DNA of 64,000 nucleotides. Origin: Candidatus Limnocylindrales bacterium (GTDB lineage: Bacteria > Moduliflexota > Moduliflexia > Moduliflexales > JAUQPW01). How positions within the stretch are numbered: position 1 is the stretch's first letter; each line of letters starts with the position of its first letter. Below the pieces are notes generated by a model. The model was not told where the DNA came from and made no database searches. It saw only the letters and a list, made by a program, of their open reading frames with translations. A program made the position numbers and the translations under genes. Where the stretch lies: assembly GCA_035559535.1 (NCBI GenBank), contig DATMBG010000004.1:1-64000 (forward strand), in the 5' to 3' direction. Shown in pieces: positions 44,719 to 52,291 of the stretch.

Positions 44719-45714
44719 ATGAAAGGACTTGGTGAGTTTTTTGATCGGCGTAGGGATGTGGAAATTGTCATTTTCGCCGGTAAAGGAGGACTGGGTAAAA
44801 CAACCAGCAGTTCGTCTCTGGCCTACTATATGGCCACGGTTAAAAACAAAAAAACCCTTCTCTTCAGCACAGATCCCCAGGCTTCTTTGTCGGACATCTT
44901 TGAAAGGGATTTCTTCGGTAAGGGAGTTATAGAAATTATACCGAACTTGTATGTAGTTGAAATTGATGCCGACCGGCGGGTGGCCGATTATCAAAACGAG
45001 GTTAAGCAAAAGATTAAGGACATGTATGGTTTAGAGGAAGTCCCTGCAGAAATAGAAGAGTATATTGACTCCACCTCTGCGGAACCGGCCATGTATGAAT
45101 CGGCTACTTACGACGCCATGGCCGAACTGGTAGCGCAGAAAAACTTCGATATCTACATCTTTGATATGCCTCCCTTTGGACATGGCGTTCGAATGGTCGC
45201 CATGGCCGATATCCTCTCCAAATGGATTGAGAAAATTACAGAAGCTCGAGAAAAGGTCGTTGAATATGACGAAGTGGCCGCGACTCTGAAAGGTGGTGGA
45301 CAGGCCTCCGAAGATATGGTCATGAAGGAACTCCTGGATATTCGAAACAAAATAAAAAACTTTACCGACTTAATCACAGACCGAAAGCGGACGGCTTTTT
45401 TTATGGTGTTGATCCCGGAAAGCATGGCCATTGTAGACACGGAAAGGGCCCTGAAAATGTTTAACGACCTGGGTATTGAAATGTCTGGTCTGGTAGTTAA
45501 CCAGATTTATCCCGTTGAGCTTTTACAGAATCCTAATCTGAGCGAGTTCCTGAAAAATAGAATTCTTATGCAACAACAATACTTAAAAGTTATCAAGGAA
45601 AAGTTTGGAGATTATATTGTCGCGGCGGTACCCATGTTCACCCGGGAACCTAAAGGACTCGAAATGATCAAAATTGCTTCAGAAGACTTAATCCACTCAA
45701 AAATCAAATTCTAA
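44719..45714 (+). CDS. ArsA/Get3-like ATPase 1, cysteine-free
   Basis: 331 residues. Deviant Walker A GKGGLGKT (21-28), FSTDPQASLSDIF switch region, DIYIFDMPPFGHGVRMVAM (ArsA family: DTAPTGHT-type), and ALKMFNDLGIEMSGLVVNQIYP near the adenine site. No cysteine anywhere in the protein, so the arsenite-binding triad of ArsA is absent. A single domain like Get3 or half-ArsA. Next to a second, divergent homologue at 45796. Presumably a homo- or heterodimeric ATPase driving delivery or folding of a membrane or small-protein partner, not arsenite efflux; no arsB or arsR is nearby. Confidence 0.85.
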   Translation: MKGLGEFFDRRRDVEIVIFAGKGGLGKTTSSSSLAYYMATVKNKKTLLFSTDPQASLSDIFERDFFGKGVIEIIPNLYVVEIDADRRVADYQNEVKQKIKDMYGLEEVPAEIEEYIDSTSAEPAMYESATYDAMAELVAQKNFDIYIFDMPPFGHGVRMVAMADILSKWIEKITEAREKVVEYDEVAATLKGGGQASEDMVMKELLDIRNKIKNFTDLITDRKRTAFFMVLIPESMAIVDTERALKMFNDLGIEMSGLVVNQIYPVELLQNPNLSEFLKNRILMQQQYLKVIKEKFGDYIVAAVPMFTREPKGLEMIKIASEDLIHSKIKF

Positions 45715-45720
45715 GGTTCG

Positions 45721-45776
45721 AGATCAGACATCAGGGATCAGAATGATTCTCCCTTCTGACCCCTGATGTTTGATGT
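45721..45776. repeat. Stem-loop of about 22 paired bases between the ArsA-like genes
   Basis: Arms 45721-45743 (AGATCAGACATCAGGGATC...) and 45754-45776 (TTCTGACCCCTGATGTTTGA...) pair with three mismatches around a ten-base loop TGATTCTCCC. Repeating word ATCAGACATCAGGG. No T-run follows, so not a standard terminator. Confidence 0.75.
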
Positions 45777-45795
45777 TGGACCCCGATATGGATAG

Positions 45796-46818
45796 ATGGC
45801 CTCACTGGAACAATTGCTTGCTGAAAAACCGAATCTTAAATTTATCTTTACAGGCGGGAAAGGAGGAGTTGGTAAAACCGTCTCAGCCGCGGCCATCGCC
45901 TACAAATCCACCCTGCAAGGTAAAAAAACACTTCTTGCTTCCCTCAACCCGGTTCATTCTCTGGCCAGTGTCTTTAATCAGGATCTAACCGGAGGTACTA
46001 TCAAAAGGGTTGAAGGTACTTCGCATCTCTATGCCATAGAAGTAGATGCCAAGGATATTGTTGAACGGTATCGAGAGAATATTGGAAAACGGGTTCGGGA
46101 GTTTCTCAAATGGTCGGATATTCCGGTAGATGCAGGTCCTTTTATCGATATTGCGGTGACGAATCCGGCTTTTGAAGAATCGGCCATGTTCGATAAAATG
46201 ATGGATATCATGTTACAGCAGGGATCTGAGTATGACCGCATCGTCTTTGATACGGCCGCCGTAGCAAACGCCGTCCGTCTCATCGGTCTCAGCAAAATTT
46301 ATGGACTATGGCTAGGCCGTATGATCGAGAGCCGAAAAGAAGCCCTTTCCATGAGGGTCCAGTTATCTTTTCGCAAAGAAAAAGTCATGGAAGAGGTCAA
46401 AAAGGATCCGTTGATGGCAGATCTCATCTCGATGAACGAGCGGTTTTTAAAAGTCAAAAACGTTTTGATCGATTCCCATATAACTGCCTTCTTTTTCGTT
46501 ACCCTCCCTCTGGCCCTCCCCATTGCTGTTGTCAAAAGATTCATTACCATGGTTAAAGCCTACGATATTCCGGTGGGCGGGGTCATTGTAAACGGAATCT
46601 TGAGCCGGGAAACCGTCGAAGCCAGCCAGGGAGAAGAATATCTTAAGAATAAATACGAAGAGCAGATACAGTATATGAGAACCATTAAGAAGGATCTCGG
46701 TGACTTAGTTCGGGCCTATATCCCTCTGTATCCCCGGGAGGTTGTTGGATTAGAAATGATTAAAAAAGTCTCTGAGGATATGTTCAACTATGTGCCCTCC
46801 TTCTGGAATGAATTATAA
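45796..46818 (+). CDS. ArsA/Get3-like ATPase 2, cysteine-free
   Basis: 340 residues. GKGGVGKT (21-28), LASLNPVHSLASVF (the usual DPAHSL has Asn for Asp), YDRIVFDTAAVANAVRLIGLSK (DTAPTGHT region altered), PVGGVIVNGIL near the adenine site. Also lacks any cysteine. Its differences from ATPase 1 in both switch regions suggest the two have distinct roles, perhaps as a heterodimer. 81-base spacer with a stem-loop separates them; the RBS is weak. Confidence 0.85.
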   Translation: MASLEQLLAEKPNLKFIFTGGKGGVGKTVSAAAIAYKSTLQGKKTLLASLNPVHSLASVFNQDLTGGTIKRVEGTSHLYAIEVDAKDIVERYRENIGKRVREFLKWSDIPVDAGPFIDIAVTNPAFEESAMFDKMMDIMLQQGSEYDRIVFDTAAVANAVRLIGLSKIYGLWLGRMIESRKEALSMRVQLSFRKEKVMEEVKKDPLMADLISMNERFLKVKNVLIDSHITAFFFVTLPLALPIAVVKRFITMVKAYDIPVGGVIVNGILSRETVEASQGEEYLKNKYEEQIQYMRTIKKDLGDLVRAYIPLYPREVVGLEMIKKVSEDMFNYVPSFWNEL

Positions 46819-46820
46819 GC

Positions 46821-46848
46821 CAGAAGTCAGAAGAAATTCCGACTTCTG
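46821..46848. repeat. Short hairpin between ArsA-like gene 2 and the 162-residue gene
   Basis: CAGAAGTC (46821-46828), 12-base loop, GACTTCTG (46841-46848); perfect 8-bp stem. Repeats the CAGAAGTCAGAAG word. Confidence 0.6.
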
Positions 46849-46864
46849 AGGGTCGGTTTCCAGG

Positions 46865-47353
46865 GTGAAAAAACATCTCTTAGCTGCCAACAATTTCTTT
46901 CTCGGGGTTACCAACTTCCTCATCTTACCTCTACCTGATTCCTGGCAATTGGTAGATATCCTGACCCCCCCGGATGTGGACGCCAGTTTTACCTCTCAAA
47001 ATATTTCCTGGGTTACCTCGGGAAGTGTTAACTATCTTCTGGCAGATCCCCAGCGATCTTTAAGTCTGGAGCTTCTTCTACAGATCAAAAAAGGAAATAC
47101 ACAACGGTTTAAGCCGGTTCTGAAACCTATTGAATCTCAAGGTATCCTATGGATTGGTAAACATGCTGCCACCCAAACCTTTGGAAAAATTACCCGGGGG
47201 GTCTTTAAAAAAAGATGGGAAGAGGGACTTCAGATTCTCCTTCCCTGTGAGGTACTTCAGAGGACCCTCTGTTTAACCTTTACCGGAAATTGTTCCCGCG
47301 AGGTCTTACAAGAAATCTTGAAGGTTATCCCCTACGCCCAATGCCATACCTGA
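46865..47353 (+). CDS. Unrecognised 162-residue protein
   Basis: GTG start, last gene of the + strand block after the second ArsA-like ATPase. No signal peptide or membrane segment. The sequence contains two beta-rich parts: NNFFLGVTNFLILPLPDSWQLVDI and GNTQRFKPVLKPIESQGILWIGKHAATQTFGKI. It includes a cluster of cysteines near the C-terminus (LPCEVLQRTLCLTFTGNC, and CHT at the end). I do not recognise the family. Its position, 46 bases after the ATPase, suggests a partner or client of the pair. Confidence 0.6.
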   Translation: MKKHLLAANNFFLGVTNFLILPLPDSWQLVDILTPPDVDASFTSQNISWVTSGSVNYLLADPQRSLSLELLLQIKKGNTQRFKPVLKPIESQGILWIGKHAATQTFGKITRGVFKKRWEEGLQILLPCEVLQRTLCLTFTGNCSREVLQEILKVIPYAQCHT

Positions 47354-47404
47354 TCTCCCTTTGTGAGGAAGAAGAGCCCAACCAATTTATTTTTTTTCCT
47401 TTCC

Positions 47405-48052
47405 TTATTCCTGCACCAGCCTTCCAAGCTCCTTTAGAAAACTAAAGAAATCTTCGGCTTTCTTCTTTTTCAATTCAGAAAGAGAAAAGCTTGCCAGCAG
47501 GTGGGGAAAGTTCTTTCGGATAGAAAAACGGAGAAGATGAGAAAACCAGGGTTGAAAGATTGAAGAAAGTCTATGAAGCCGTTCCTGGTGACTCCCCTGC
47601 TGGAAGGCTAATAGGAAAGAAGTATTTTCCAATTCTTGAGAGATCCAGTTTTCCTGGATTACGGTTTGTAGAGCTTCTTTTCCGATTCGATTTTGGGGAT
47701 CAAAAACTTCAAATTCTAAATCCGGTTCCCTGAGAAGGTTTCCTCGAATACTGAGTAAGCCCTTTCGCCCCATCAACCGATGAAAGAGCCAGGCCAACAA
47801 CATACTCCTTGGTTCCAGGATCACCATAAGGGCCATACCTTTAAAAGGGGGAAGAGGCTTTTCTACCACAATTTGAAAACCGGAAATACTTAACCAGCGG
47901 ACCGATATTCCCTCACCGACACTATCCAAACCTCCCTGAATCCATCGGACAATTTGATGACTTTGCCTTTGGTTTAAATAGGATCCAATAAAGTACCAGA
48001 TTAAAAACAGAAAAGATAAATATACAACGACCTGGAAAGCAACGCTATTCAT
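47405..48052 (-). CDS. Unrecognised membrane-anchored protein, 215 residues
   Basis: N-terminal membrane segment (VAFQVVVYLSFLFLIWYFIGSYL, about residues 4-26), then a basic-charged soluble region. GISVRWLSISGFQIVVEKPLPPFKGMALMVILEPRSMLLAWLFHRLMG suggests a beta-rich domain lying along the membrane. C-terminal half is helical (QTVIQENWISQELENTSFLLAF, FSLSELKKKKAEDFF). Minus strand, 12 bases after small protein B, so the last gene of a convergent three-gene block. No family recognised. Confidence 0.6.
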   Translation of the reverse strand: MNSVAFQVVVYLSFLFLIWYFIGSYLNQRQSHQIVRWIQGGLDSVGEGISVRWLSISGFQIVVEKPLPPFKGMALMVILEPRSMLLAWLFHRLMGRKGLLSIRGNLLREPDLEFEVFDPQNRIGKEALQTVIQENWISQELENTSFLLAFQQGSHQERLHRLSSIFQPWFSHLLRFSIRKNFPHLLASFSLSELKKKKAEDFFSFLKELGRLVQE

Positions 48053-48064
48053 GAGGATTTTATC

Positions 48065-48334
48065 TTAATGGACCTCTGGAACGAATTCGGTAACATCCCT
48101 TTCTCGAAGCTGATTTTGTTTCCACTTTTTCAATTTTGGAAATAAATAGGGTAATAACCGAAGCGTCACCGTGGAATTCATAAGGGGAATCCCTAGCAAT
48201 TCCCCCAGAAGAACAATATTCATGACCTCTTCATATTTAACTTTTTCTTCAAGAGTGATCCGATAGAGATCAAAGATAAAAAGACCCCAGAAGAAATCTT
48301 TGAAGTTTTTCCACCACTTTTTGACCCACTGCAT
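48065..48334 (-). CDS. Small protein B, paralogue of 44244-44552
   Basis: 89 residues from the ATG at 48334, preceded by AAGGAGCGAAGAA; the longer frame to 48439 would overlap the upstream gene by 89 bases and lacks a site. Starts MQWVKKWWKNFKDFFWGLFIFDLYRITLEEKVKYEEVMNIV, amphipathic with Trp/Lys. The rest, LLGELLGIPLMNSTVTLRLLPYLFPKLKKWKQNQLRERDVTEF, lines up with small protein A. Second member of a two-gene paralogue set, one on each side of the ATPases. Function unknown. Confidence 0.7.
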   Translation of the reverse strand: MQWVKKWWKNFKDFFWGLFIFDLYRITLEEKVKYEEVMNIVLLGELLGIPLMNSTVTLRLLPYLFPKLKKWKQNQLRERDVTEFVPEVH

Positions 48335-48350
48335 TTCTTCGCTCCTTGTA

Positions 48351-48731
48351 TCACACCTTCCCCATAGCCAGTTCTTCCTGAACGGCATATTTAAGGGTTG
48401 GATAATCAAAGGGCTCTTTGAGTATTCGTTTGTTATCAATGATAACGGCCAGATCTCCTCCTAATCGATACTTTAAAGTAAGCCAGAAGCCCCGCAGTGA
48501 AATGGACCCCGTTACCAGAGGCTTAACCCCTTCACCAAAGTCACGGAGAAGTTGATGGTATAGGGCCGCGACCTTTTCCTGGTTTTTTATAACTTCCGGT
48601 GGGTAATCCTGGAGTTGATCCAGGTCGGTATTGATACCGCAGGCTTTAAAGTAGTCGGTGGAACAACAATGGGCAGTTGTGCGATAAAAGGTTGGAAGTA
48701 GCCCAACGAATTCAACCTGGATTGGATACAT
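48351..48731 (-). CDS. Small CC-motif protein, possibly thioredoxin-fold / metallochaperone-like
   Basis: 126 residues. It opens with a beta strand (IQVEFVG) and has HCCSTDYFKACGI (Cys22, Cys23, Cys31), then a helix and the second half VKPLVTGSISLRGFWLTLKYRLGGDLAVIIDNKRILKEPFDYPTLKYAVQEEL, whose VIIDNKRIL... segment resembles the last strands and helix of a thioredoxin fold. ArsD, the arsenite chaperone of ArsA, has a vicinal CC and a thioredoxin-like fold of similar size; the resemblance is suggestive but sequence identity is not established. First gene of a minus-strand block with small protein B. Confidence 0.65.
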   Translation of the reverse strand: MYPIQVEFVGLLPTFYRTTAHCCSTDYFKACGINTDLDQLQDYPPEVIKNQEKVAALYHQLLRDFGEGVKPLVTGSISLRGFWLTLKYRLGGDLAVIIDNKRILKEPFDYPTLKYAVQEELAMGKV

Positions 48732-48836
48732 ATGCTAACCTCCCTGGGTTTAAAAAAACTTTGAAAGGTTTTTTTCTGATAAAACTACTTGATCCCTCTG
48801 AGGGAGTCAATAGGATAAATATTTAGATTTACCGGC

Positions 48837-49616
48837 CTATCCCCGGGTCCAAAATCCGGTCGGATCATAGGCCCGGATAAAATTCAATTCTTCCCGGGTC
48901 GGGGGTGGAGTTTCCTTCAGATCGGAAGCCACCTTAAGGTCCCATCCGGTGTTAGCTAAAATTTCTTCCACCGGGATACCCGGATGGTTGGAAGCCAGGT
49001 ACATTTCTTTGGTAACCGGATCGAATCTAAGAATCCCTCGGGTCGTGATGACCGCCCCGGGGCCTCCCCGGGGTAGTCCGACGGTTTCTCGCCAGTTTCC
49101 TCCCGTTCCATAGCCGGGTGAGGTGATATAATCCACCCGATTTTTGAATCGCCGTTTTTCATGGGGCATGATGATAAGTAAACGTCGGGCTAAGGCGGCA
49201 ATATCGCAAGCTCCCCCACTGCCTGGAAGGCGAGTAAAGTCAGGGTTCGGATGGTCGGAATGGGGTTTACCGCCGATATAAGAAGTATTTAGATTTCCAT
49301 ATTTATCTATTTCGGCCCCTCCTATAAATCCCGCATCGACCCAACCCCGTTGCATCATACCCATGAGATCCAATGTACTCCCACACTGTATGGCTCCTAA
49401 AATATTAGGAGAATCTCCCATGGTATACAAGACTTCCTGAGCCGGTGTATCTCGAATAATCCCGCTCTCGAAAAACCCTATGGCCCGCGGAGCATGGGTT
49501 TTTTTAGCCAGGGCAAAGGCTAACAGGGGAAGCCTTGTACCCACAAAAATAATCTCTCCATCTCTAATCTCCCGGGCGGCTGCCGCAACCATAAGTTCTG
49601 GTAAAGTATAATTCAT
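48837..49616 (-). CDS. CoA-transferase family I, beta subunit
   Basis: 259 residues from the ATG at 49616; the open frame starts further up at a TTG, but residues before MNYTLPEL come from the junction repeat. Catalytic glutamate in GFFESGIIRD (Glu50), matching the glutaconate/ IpdAB-type beta subunit. GTRLPLLAFALAKKTHAPRAIG and GGACDIAALARRLLIIMPHEKRRF are typical. Works with the alpha subunit (49762-50679) to swap CoA between acids; substrate not predictable. 145 bases after the alpha stop codon. Confidence 0.83.
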   Translation of the reverse strand: MNYTLPELMVAAAAREIRDGEIIFVGTRLPLLAFALAKKTHAPRAIGFFESGIIRDTPAQEVLYTMGDSPNILGAIQCGSTLDLMGMMQRGWVDAGFIGGAEIDKYGNLNTSYIGGKPHSDHPNPDFTRLPGSGGACDIAALARRLLIIMPHEKRRFKNRVDYITSPGYGTGGNWRETVGLPRGGPGAVITTRGILRFDPVTKEMYLASNHPGIPVEEILANTGWDLKVASDLKETPPPTREELNFIRAYDPTGFWTRG

Positions 49617-49683
49617 GCATTGTGCCTGAAAATGGAAAATTGCAACCGGCAGATTTAAAGGCTTCAACTTCCCATTTTCAGCT

Positions 49684-49792
49684 CCCCTCTCAATACCCAA
49701 AGTTGGCCGGTGCTGATAAGCATACTGGATAATTCTGGGTCCTTGAACATACTGACCCCTCTCAATACCCAAAGTTGGCCGGTGCTGATAAG
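49684..49792. repeat. Two identical 37-bp direct repeats at the CoA-transferase subunit junction
   Basis: CCCCTCTCAATACCCAAAGT... occurs at 49684-49720 and 49756-49792, period 72 bp. The right copy (upstream in transcription) encodes the alpha C-terminus APANFGY-stop; the left copy lies in the alpha-beta spacer. Confidence 0.9.
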
Positions 49793-50679
49793 GCCTCCTT
49801 TTTAACCTTTAACTCCTGAATACGCTCCTCCCCCAGCAGTTGCAAATAAGAATGTCGGGTTTCTACACCTTTAACCCATCGATTTAACCATTTTTGAAAG
49901 CCTTCCAGGGTTTTAGTTTCTTCATGATAGTCTTTATAGAATCCATGATCCCGATTGTAATAACCCTGTACCGGAGAAGGATGGGCGCCCCAGGGTTCTT
50001 CAACTACAGCCGAGACCAGAAAACCTGGAATGAGAGTACGATTCGGATCGCTTCGGATAATGTCGGGAGACACAATTTCTTCTGTAACTAAAATAAGGGA
50101 TCGGCTGGCCCGGGCTGCATCGCCAGTGATTCCCGTATTTCCCCAAATATGGGCGTTACCCTCCGGGTCGCAACGCTGGACCTGGATGATGGCGATATCG
50201 GGGTGAATGGCCTGAACGGCCAGAAGCTTCTCACCGGTAAAGGGGCAGCCTATTTCCTTCATCCCGGGATGATTTACAGGAAGATCAGATCCCAGAGCCG
50301 TTTTAGTGGGTAGATAAGGGACCCCCAAGGCAGCGGCATGGAGAGCCAGGGCTATGGTAAAATTAGAATGATCCTCCACGTCTATAGGATGAGGAATTCC
50401 TTCTTCAACCGCCCGACGAAAATTATAACCGGATCCCATCATGACATTTCCCACCCAGGCTGCTACAACTTTTCGTACACATCCTGCACCTATCAACAAG
50501 TCGAAGAGAATATCGGAGATAGGTCCGATGAGGGTAAGATCCCTCCGACCCTGGCGGATAATCTCATGTCCTGCTGAAAACGGAATAAGGGATTCCAACG
50601 CCGTTCCCGCAACAATACTCATTCCATCACGGACAAATCGGGCAATAGCCTCTTGCATGGATAAAATTTTACGGTTCAT
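49762..50679 (-). CDS. CoA-transferase family I, alpha subunit
   Basis: 305 residues. MNRKILSMQEAIARFVRDGMSIVAGTALESLIPF, GIPHPIDVEDHSNFTIALALHAAALGVPYLPTKTALGSDL and GNAHIWGNTGITGDAARASRSLILVTEEIVSPDIIRSDP are alpha-subunit signatures of the glutaconate CoA-transferase type. The C-terminus is the site of the 37-bp direct repeat. No ring-cleavage or glutamate fermentation genes are near, so the substrate is not clear. Start at the ATG at 50679. Confidence 0.85.
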   Translation of the reverse strand: MNRKILSMQEAIARFVRDGMSIVAGTALESLIPFSAGHEIIRQGRRDLTLIGPISDILFDLLIGAGCVRKVVAAWVGNVMMGSGYNFRRAVEEGIPHPIDVEDHSNFTIALALHAAALGVPYLPTKTALGSDLPVNHPGMKEIGCPFTGEKLLAVQAIHPDIAIIQVQRCDPEGNAHIWGNTGITGDAARASRSLILVTEEIVSPDIIRSDPNRTLIPGFLVSAVVEEPWGAHPSPVQGYYNRDHGFYKDYHEETKTLEGFQKWLNRWVKGVETRHSYLQLLGEERIQELKVKKEALSAPANFGY

Positions 50680-50984
50680 AACTTATCTCTATCTGTTCTT
50701 ATCAAACTCTTTGATTTTCTCTCCTCCTTTTATAAAATAGGTTGACGACCGCATCTCTTTCAGTTTAACTGATGGAGAGGTCAAAAATCAAATACGAAGT
50801 ATGAAAAGAAAAAATTTTTAAAGTCCTGGAACCGATTTGCGTTTTATACGGCTGGTCACTAAACGAATTCGGAATTACTTTAGGTCAGACCCCTTTCCCT
50901 GAGATGAGGTTCCCCGGACTTTTAAGTTATTAAACAAAGTTTAAGGAGAAAACCTCTCTTTTATAAGATTATGGGGGTTGCTAT

Positions 50985-51143
50985 AAGTAACTATACCAAT
51001 TTAGTAGGTGTCACTTTTTCTGTCTGAACACCTCCCATCCCCCCTCCAGGGGGGACTGACATAGGGTGGCTGCAGCTGAATCCCCTCTGGAGGGGGGATG
51101 GGAGGTGTTTCTTTTTCCACCTACTAAATGAATACGGATACTT
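50985..51143. mobile_element. ~160-bp inverted-repeat element (MITE/REP-like) 1
   Basis: Outer arms AAGTA...ATTTAGTAGGTG (50985-51010) and CACCTACTAAAT... (51118-51143) are reverse complements at about 20 of 26 positions, with the inner 12 bases perfect. Inside is a second, longer inverted pair (AACACCTCCCATCCCCCCTCC at about 51027-51047 opposite GGAGGGGGGATGGGAGGTGTT at about 51089-51109). No ORF. Structure suggests a non-autonomous element or folded RNA. The rest of 50680-51266 shows no gene. Confidence 0.6.
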
Positions 51144-51266
51144 GCTATAATTAAAAATTGGCTTTATCCTGGAAGGTTAGATATAAATAAAACTGAAAAT
51201 CTAGACCTCAGGATATAAGACTCTTTAGGATAACCTCGTAACGCTTCTTTTTGAAACCTTTAAGGT

Positions 51267-52274
51267 ATGGAATCAGGTCAGAAATTGGTTCAGGAACTAC
51301 TTAATCTCGCGACAGGAGAAAGGAACAAAGCTGCTTTTGCCTTAGAAGTTGCTCTTTTGCTAAAAAAAGTCGATCCAGCAGAAATAGAGCCGATTGTCAT
51401 TAAACTACTGGAAGATCCGGACAGCTCGGTACGATGGTTTGTAACGCACATCCTCGGGGAGATAAAGACCAGTATGGCTCTGAAGTATCTGGCCAAAATG
51501 TTAAAGGATCCCAGCAAAGAAGTCCGGGCTGAGGCTGCTGAAGTTCTGGAGGAATTACATCCGGAAGAAGTTATACCTGAGCTGGTGGAAGCTCTCCGTG
51601 ATGAAGATTATCTAGTTCGCTCGCGGGTAGCTTCGGCCTTGAAAAGAATAGATCCGGTAAGTGTCCTTCCCCATCTTATAGTCGGATTACATCACGAAGA
51701 CCGATATATTCGACGACAGGTGGTGAGTCTACTGGGTGAGATCAAGCCTCCCGAAGCTGTTCCTTTGCTTATAGAGGCTTTAAAGGATCCAGACCATATT
51801 GTTCGAAGTGCAGCGATTTCTGCTTTGAGCAGCCTGAAGGCCATAGAGAGTCTGGATTATCTTATTGAAGCCTTACAAGATAACAACAGTTGGGTCCAAA
51901 TTGCCGCAGCGAAAGCTTTAGGAGAAATGGGGAATCGTAAGATTGCCGAAAAACTCCAGCCTCTCCTAAAGGCAGAAAGGCCAGAAGTTCGAGAGGCCGC
52001 TTATACAGCCCTCACGGAAATTAACCGGCGAGAAGATAGAAGTTTTGTTCGTAAAATGAAGGTATCGGATCTCCTCAACGATGTAGCGGCCAATATGGGA
52101 GTTACCCCTCAAGTTTTATTAAACCTTACGGCTAAAGGGGATGAAGAGTTTCGAGAAATGGTAAAGGAAATTTTAAAGGTCCTCCCTAAGGAGGACCTTC
52201 ACCAAATCGCCGATAATCCCGGCCTGCATCCTCAGCTTCAACAATTTGTACAAACTTTACTTAAAGAGCCTTGA
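51267..52274 (+). CDS. HEAT-repeat protein
   Basis: 335 residues. About six HEAT/PBS-lyase-type repeats between residues 30 and 245 (PEEVIPELVEALRDEDYLVRSRVASALKRI, PPEAVPLLIEALKDPDHIVRSAAISAL, AIESLDYLIEALQDNNSWVQIAAAKALGEM). The C-terminal 100 residues are not repeats and include DLLNDVAANMGVTPQVLLNLTAKGDEEFREM, possibly a small helical domain. Cytosolic scaffold by composition. No neighbours on its strand; function unknown. Confidence 0.8.
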   Translation: MESGQKLVQELLNLATGERNKAAFALEVALLLKKVDPAEIEPIVIKLLEDPDSSVRWFVTHILGEIKTSMALKYLAKMLKDPSKEVRAEAAEVLEELHPEEVIPELVEALRDEDYLVRSRVASALKRIDPVSVLPHLIVGLHHEDRYIRRQVVSLLGEIKPPEAVPLLIEALKDPDHIVRSAAISALSSLKAIESLDYLIEALQDNNSWVQIAAAKALGEMGNRKIAEKLQPLLKAERPEVREAAYTALTEINRREDRSFVRKMKVSDLLNDVAANMGVTPQVLLNLTAKGDEEFREMVKEILKVLPKEDLHQIADNPGLHPQLQQFVQTLLKEP

Positions 52275-52291
52275 GAATAAGGTATTGTTTT

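Noticed and set aside
44719-46818. Arsenite-efflux operon
   Set aside because: No ArsB, ArsR or ArsC nearby and both ATPases contain no cysteine.
49617-49772. 52-residue N-terminal extension of the CoA-transferase beta subunit
   Set aside because: Comes from a TTG and the duplicated 37-bp repeat; Glu50 position fits the shorter protein.
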